NCBI GenBank assembly: GCA_945643635.1
Contig: CALZFC010000303.1
Span: forward strand, 223,501-287,500
DNA: 64,000 nucleotides
Source: Allodiplogaster sudhausi
Taxonomy: Eukaryota; Nematoda; Chromadorea; Rhabditida; Diplogasteridae
Direction of reading: 5' to 3'
This document shows positions 60,256 to 64,000 of this stretch, one piece after another. Below the pieces are notes generated by a model. It was given only the letters and a program-made list of their open reading frames with translations, had not been told where the DNA came from and did not search any database. The position numbers and the translations under genes are program-made. Numbering within the stretch: the stretch's first letter is position 1; the number at the start of each line of letters is the position of its first letter.

Positions 60256-60989
60256 ATCTCTCTCCCTTTCGGTTTCCCACGCTACCTTCCTCTTCCTTTC
60301 AATAGTGATATCTCACTCATTGTAGCCTTGTGTGTCCTTTCAGTGCTTTCCCAATCCACCCGCAAGTTACAAGTTACAATCCCCCTTTAAACAGTTGTAA
60401 AGGTAGCTCCAATTTTAGATGCCCGCCGGGATTTTAATAAACCCTTTTTTATTAGACAAAGAAAGACAAAGGTGCAAGATCGCGAATTGTCTCCTTGGCT
60501 ATTTCAATGTAAATGGCGTGGATAAAAGTCTCATGCGGATTGAAATGGAAATAGAATCGGATTGTGCTGAAGTGAATGAGAAGAGAGAATGGATACCTCT
60601 TTCACGCACTCGCCCGTGAGAGAGAGAGAAAGAGACAGATAGAGAGAGAGAGAGAGAGAAAGAGGGAGAGAGACTGGGAAAGGATATCAGCTATTCCTGT
60701 CCTCTGCGATTCCCTCCGATTTTGTGTTTCAAGTGAGTTGAGAGTGCTCCTTCCGAAGTATTCTCCCCTTACTTTAGACTTCTCTAATTACACTTCTGTA
60801 ATTGCTCCATAAATGGCAAGCGTCTATTAAATATGTAATCCATTCGTTCTGTCCTACGCTTTATCTCGCCGAACTTATGACGAATTCTGGATAAATTTTT
60901 TCAGTACCCAGACGAGACTAGTGGTAAATTTTAGAGAAAATATTGGTTATTTGTCAGTAAAAATTATGCTTCCTCGTTATCTATGACTT

Positions 60990-61035
<46 letters not shown>

Positions 61036-62231
61036 TCCCTGTCTCTCTTTTCTCTCTCACTCTCTCTTGCATTTCTCTCTCTCTCTCGCTCTCTCTCTCA
61101 CTCTCTCTTGCATTTCTCTCTCTCTCTCGCTCTCTCTCTCCCTCTCTCTCTTTCTTTGTATCTGTCTCATTCTTCCTCCACCTCGGTTCTCTATTCAAGG
61201 GACGTTCAAGCCCTGAAAAGATTATTTATTCTTATCTTTTCTAGGAAACTTCCCAATGCCGGACTCGGCTGGCGACGCGGATGAGGGGAAAGAGAACGGG
61301 CTGCCTCAGGCGGATAACAGTCTGCCCCCTGCCCCTGCCGACCTCCCCGCTCCCACTATCCGGGCCAATGGAAAGCAGAACGGACATCGAGGAGAAGGTC
61401 TGAGAAGGAGATTTCTTCTCTTTTACTTTTCCATTTTTAAAGATCCCCGAGCTTATACCAACTATCTACGAGCAGAATTAGCTAGACAAAAGTATTCGAG
61501 TGCTGTTATTGATGCTGCTCTTAGGAGGGCTGTTGGGCCAAAGAACTCATATTAAACTTATTTACTGTAATTATTTCTAATTTTAATAATAACTTATGAA
61601 ATGAATTTTAAAACCATCTACAACAGCTCCAACAGCCAAGACGCGGAGGCAGCAGCCCCCGCCAGCACTCCCTCAAAGGCCTCCTCAGCTGCCTCTGCTA
61701 GAAGAGCTACCACCAGCCGTCTTTGACCATGTCAGTGTGTACGGTGGTGATTACAGTAACCAGGAAGATGTTGTTTATGGTGTAACTATAAACGGTGTCT
61801 TTTATTACTAATTTAGTAATAGACAAAAGAAGAAGCAAGAATAAGCATGAGAGATAGGGAGGAAGAGCGAGAAAGAGAGAAGAGAGAATTACTCCTTAAA
61901 GGTGCTCTACCTCGGATGCTCCAAGATGGACTCGCCATCGGAAGAGAGCGAGATGCACAGGATTATGAAGGTTTTTCCCTTTTTCTCTCTCTCTCTCTCT
62001 GCTTTCCTATCATGACGAAAGTCGGCAACTGTTTACCAATTGCAGGTGCTGGACGAGGAGAAGACAGAAGCGGCCATTCATGTCCGAGTCGCCGTCTCGC
62101 GCAATTCTTCTGGCACTGTCAAGTAAGTCTTTGCTTTTACACTTTTGTAGCATTTTATAACGTTTTTTCTTTAATCAATTGACATTCCCTCTTCATTATT
62201 CATATAGAAACGAAAGTCCATTTCTCCCTTT

Positions 62232-62271
<40 letters not shown>

Positions 62272-62385
62272 CCCTCTTCTCTCCCTCTCTCCTCTCCCTC
62301 GTCTCTCTCTCCTCACTCCCCTTCTCTCTCCCTTTCATCTCTCTCTCTCTCTCCCTCTCATCTCTCTCTCTCATCTCTCTCTCTC

Positions 62386-62430
<45 letters not shown>

Positions 62431-63908
62431 GACTGCTGGATGCCTCTGGCGCCGTGCTGGTGCTCTTCCCCCTGTACCGCATCCGCTTCTGTGTACGTGG
62501 TGCGGCAGGCGCGGGCGGGCAGTCGAATTGCTTCGCTCTCTCCTTCACTCACAACACGCCTGGAAGTGCAGATGCCGCCCACCAGTGCCACGTCTTCAGG
62601 GCCACCAAGGCGGATGTGGTAGGGCAAGCAAAGAAATGGTCGAGTTCCATGTCTAAATAGTATAATTGTATACAAAAAGAGTCAAATATAGTTAGATCTT
62701 CGCAAATGGTTGTAAATAATGATCAAGACGACCAAAAAAGAAAAGAGAGAGCGAGTTGGGGGAGAGGGAGGGGTTGAGAGAGTAGAGAGAGAGAGAGAGA
62801 GAGAGCCGTAATACATAACAAAAATAAATAAAAGAGATCCTATTGTTCTCAGGCCGGCCGCGTTCTCTTCGCGTTCTCGGAGGCTTTTCGCCACGGAATG
62901 GACACTTCCCTGAGTGCGACCGGAGACAACAGCAGAATCGAGTTCAGATTCGAAGCGGCGCTGCATATTTTGGTAGGTAGGGGAGGGGGATTCAGCGACC
63001 CCCACCCAAAGCGTTGCCTCGGGGCACCCAACCCCCTATCATTCCTGAGTTGAATTATGAATAAAGGCGGCAATAATAGTAAGATTCGATAAGCATTAGA
63101 ACCTTTTGCGGAGGGCCAGATTGGGTCCTGGAACGTGATAAGGAATGAGGGCCACTTTTGTTTGACGTTTTTTTAAATGTATATAAAAGAACAATATTTA
63201 AAGGAGGACGACGCCCCAGAAGGTGCCTCGCAGCCCCGCTACGTGCCGTGCCCCCAGACGAATGGAACCTTCAAGATGAGAAGGGATGTCGACCGGAAGG
63301 TCCTCGTCCGCATCAAGCAGGTTCGTGACCCGGCGTACTAGTGTCTGAACAGGCAGAGTACTGTAGTAATTGTAGATGAATTTGTAAGCCTTTTTTGCTT
63401 GCAGGTGACGGGCCGCAAGCTGACAATCTCGAAGTGCTTTGGCATTCTCATCGCCGCAGGCAGACATCTCAGGCAGTCGGATCTACAGGTTTTCTATTAA
63501 TAGATTCATTCATCTTAATGAAAGGATCCGCTTTCCGCTTTCAAATTATGATATTTTTTTATTAATTCCTAAATTGAATTAAAAATGGGTCTGCAAAAAA
63601 GAAAACATTGCTATTACAGCTGCTCGAGCTCGAATCGGCCGCAGCCGCCGATGACGACCCTACCGTATTCGTGATTCGCGCGCTGTGGGACCCGCGCGGG
63701 CCCAACTTCACGGCCCTCAACACGGAGACTCCTCGTGGTAGGCAACGTTTATGTTGTTAGCTTTTCTGTTTTGGTCTCTCTCTCTCTCTCATTCACCTCC
63801 TCTCTTTGTCTATCTTGCTATCTCTCTCGCCTTATCTCACTCTCTCTTTGTATATCTTGTTATCTCTCTCGCCTTATCTCACTCTCTCTCCCTCCCTTCC
63901 CTCCCCTC

Positions 63909-63939
<31 letters not shown>

Positions 63940-64000
63940 CCTCACTCACGCCCTCTCTCTCCCAGACACTCGTGTGTTCCTGACGGTGGCGGTGGATGTG
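55446..64000 (+). CDS. tbc-11: RABGAP1/TBC-11-type Rab GTPase-activating protein, N-terminal half (cut by right edge)
   Basis: Exons in phase: 55446-55716, 61245-61397, 61627-61730, 61902-61970, 62046-62122, 62432-62618, 62853-62972, 63204-63320, 63405-63488, 63620-63737, 63966 to the edge. After an acidic low-complexity N-terminus come the PTB/PID domain (VLYLGCSKMDSPSEESEMHR, PLYRIRFCVRGA, CFALSFTHNTPG, VLFAFSEAFRHGMD) and the kinesin-like/DUF3694 region (TGRKLTISKCFGILIAAGRH, TALNTETPRDTRVFLTVAVD). These follow human RABGAP1/RABGAP1L in order and spacing. The catalytic TBC domain (Rab6/Rab4/Rab11 reported for the family) and coiled coil lie beyond 64000. Start Met is probably 55509, or upstream. 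Intron 1 (5.5 kb) is filled with CT/GA microsatellites; other introns are short. Confidence 0.9.
55717..61244. repeat. Microsatellite-filled first intron of the RabGAP gene
   Basis: GA tracts at 55725-55759, 57247-57345, 57420-57555, 59130-59200, 59603-59655 and 60617-60672. CT tracts at 56186-56406, 56803-56832, 57985-58066, 59770-60255 and 60990-61160. A GC-rich island at 57180-57243 has a good acceptor but a length not divisible by 3, and 58830-58930 is open with ENLREEARLEGEEKTALAEV. Neither can be placed in the transcript. Confidence 0.85.
59785..60215 (+). repeat. Pyrimidine minisatellite with CCCTCACTCTTTCTCCGTTC core
   Basis: The 20-base core plus variable (CT)n/(TTTCTC)n spacers recurs about seven times: near 59787, 59821, 59874 (with a G variant), 60006, 60075, 60123 and 60187. 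Period about 35-130 bp. It is a higher-order repeat built on the simple CT tract. Confidence 0.85.
62236..62431 (+). repeat. (CT)n tract continuous with a 3' splice site
   Basis: The tract runs into TCTCTGCAG, the acceptor of the RabGAP exon at 62432, so the microsatellite is the polypyrimidine tract of that intron. A similar arrangement precedes the exon at 63966 (tract about 63775-63965). Confidence 0.85.

Noticed and set aside
52506..60390. Long ORFs of Ser/Leu (plus) and Arg/Glu (minus), up to about 230 codons
   Set aside because: They are translations of (CT)n/(GA)n repeats, open in several frames on both strands, with no splice or family support.

Overview
The window looks like a nematode nuclear genome. 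This is inferred from content, because no rRNA, mitochondrial or telomeric marker is present. The evidence is many short exons (about 60-200 bp) with GT-AG and a few GC-AG introns, a serpentine receptor with an ERL motif in place of DRY, a major-sperm-protein-like domain, a divergent PP1-type phosphatase, small secreted Cys-rich peptides and dense TIR/foldback elements. Exons were joined by matching splice phase and reading frame by eye; no alignment program was available.

Layout: 1-2.65 kb, 5' part of a 7TM receptor (minus) running off the left edge. 2.65-9.75 kb, no confident gene, with TTAA-flanked foldback elements. 9.76-12.0 kb, PP1-like phosphatase (minus) with an internal stop, a broken splice phase and no first exon. 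Directly upstream are a 5'-truncated, frameshifted Ty3/gypsy relic (12.16-13.8 kb), a palindromic MITE, and a nested stack of palindromic TTAA-flanked elements to 17.6 kb. 19.17-27.5 kb, exons for an MSP-like domain, a Pro/Ala/Glu-rich linker, a complete Ser/Thr kinase and a polytopic membrane domain. Their phases chain together, so this may be one unusual fusion gene. 28.8-29.2 kb, Cys-rich peptide exons. 29.5-33.0 kb, a PDZ-like gene and a Tyr-rich repeat protein gene (both minus), with a 1.1-kb Tc1/mariner-type palindromic element 50 bp before the start codon. 35.3-41.5 kb, a helical-repeat-like protein and an F-box protein (plus), then an inverted fragment paralogous to the last exon of the former. 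43.8-44.3 kb, a half-granulin secreted peptide.

44.9-48.0 kb is a complete LACTB2 gene (minus) with a hAT-type MITE in an intron and a duplicated 3' splice site. It lies head-to-head with a complete RPS5 gene (48.9-50.7 kb, plus). From 50.7 kb to the right edge there is a microsatellite domain of alternating (CT)n and (GA)n tracts. It contains the 5' half of a RABGAP1/TBC-11-type RabGAP gene (55.4 kb to edge), which has a 5.5-kb first intron and whose TBC domain lies outside the window.

RPS5 (translation), LACTB2 (metallo-beta-lactamase-fold endoribonuclease) and RABGAP1 are well supported. The MSP-kinase-membrane locus and the Tyr-rich repeat protein are the best candidates for undescribed biology. 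Several genes carry single-base frame problems; these could be pseudogene lesions or draft-assembly indels, and the sequence alone cannot separate the two.
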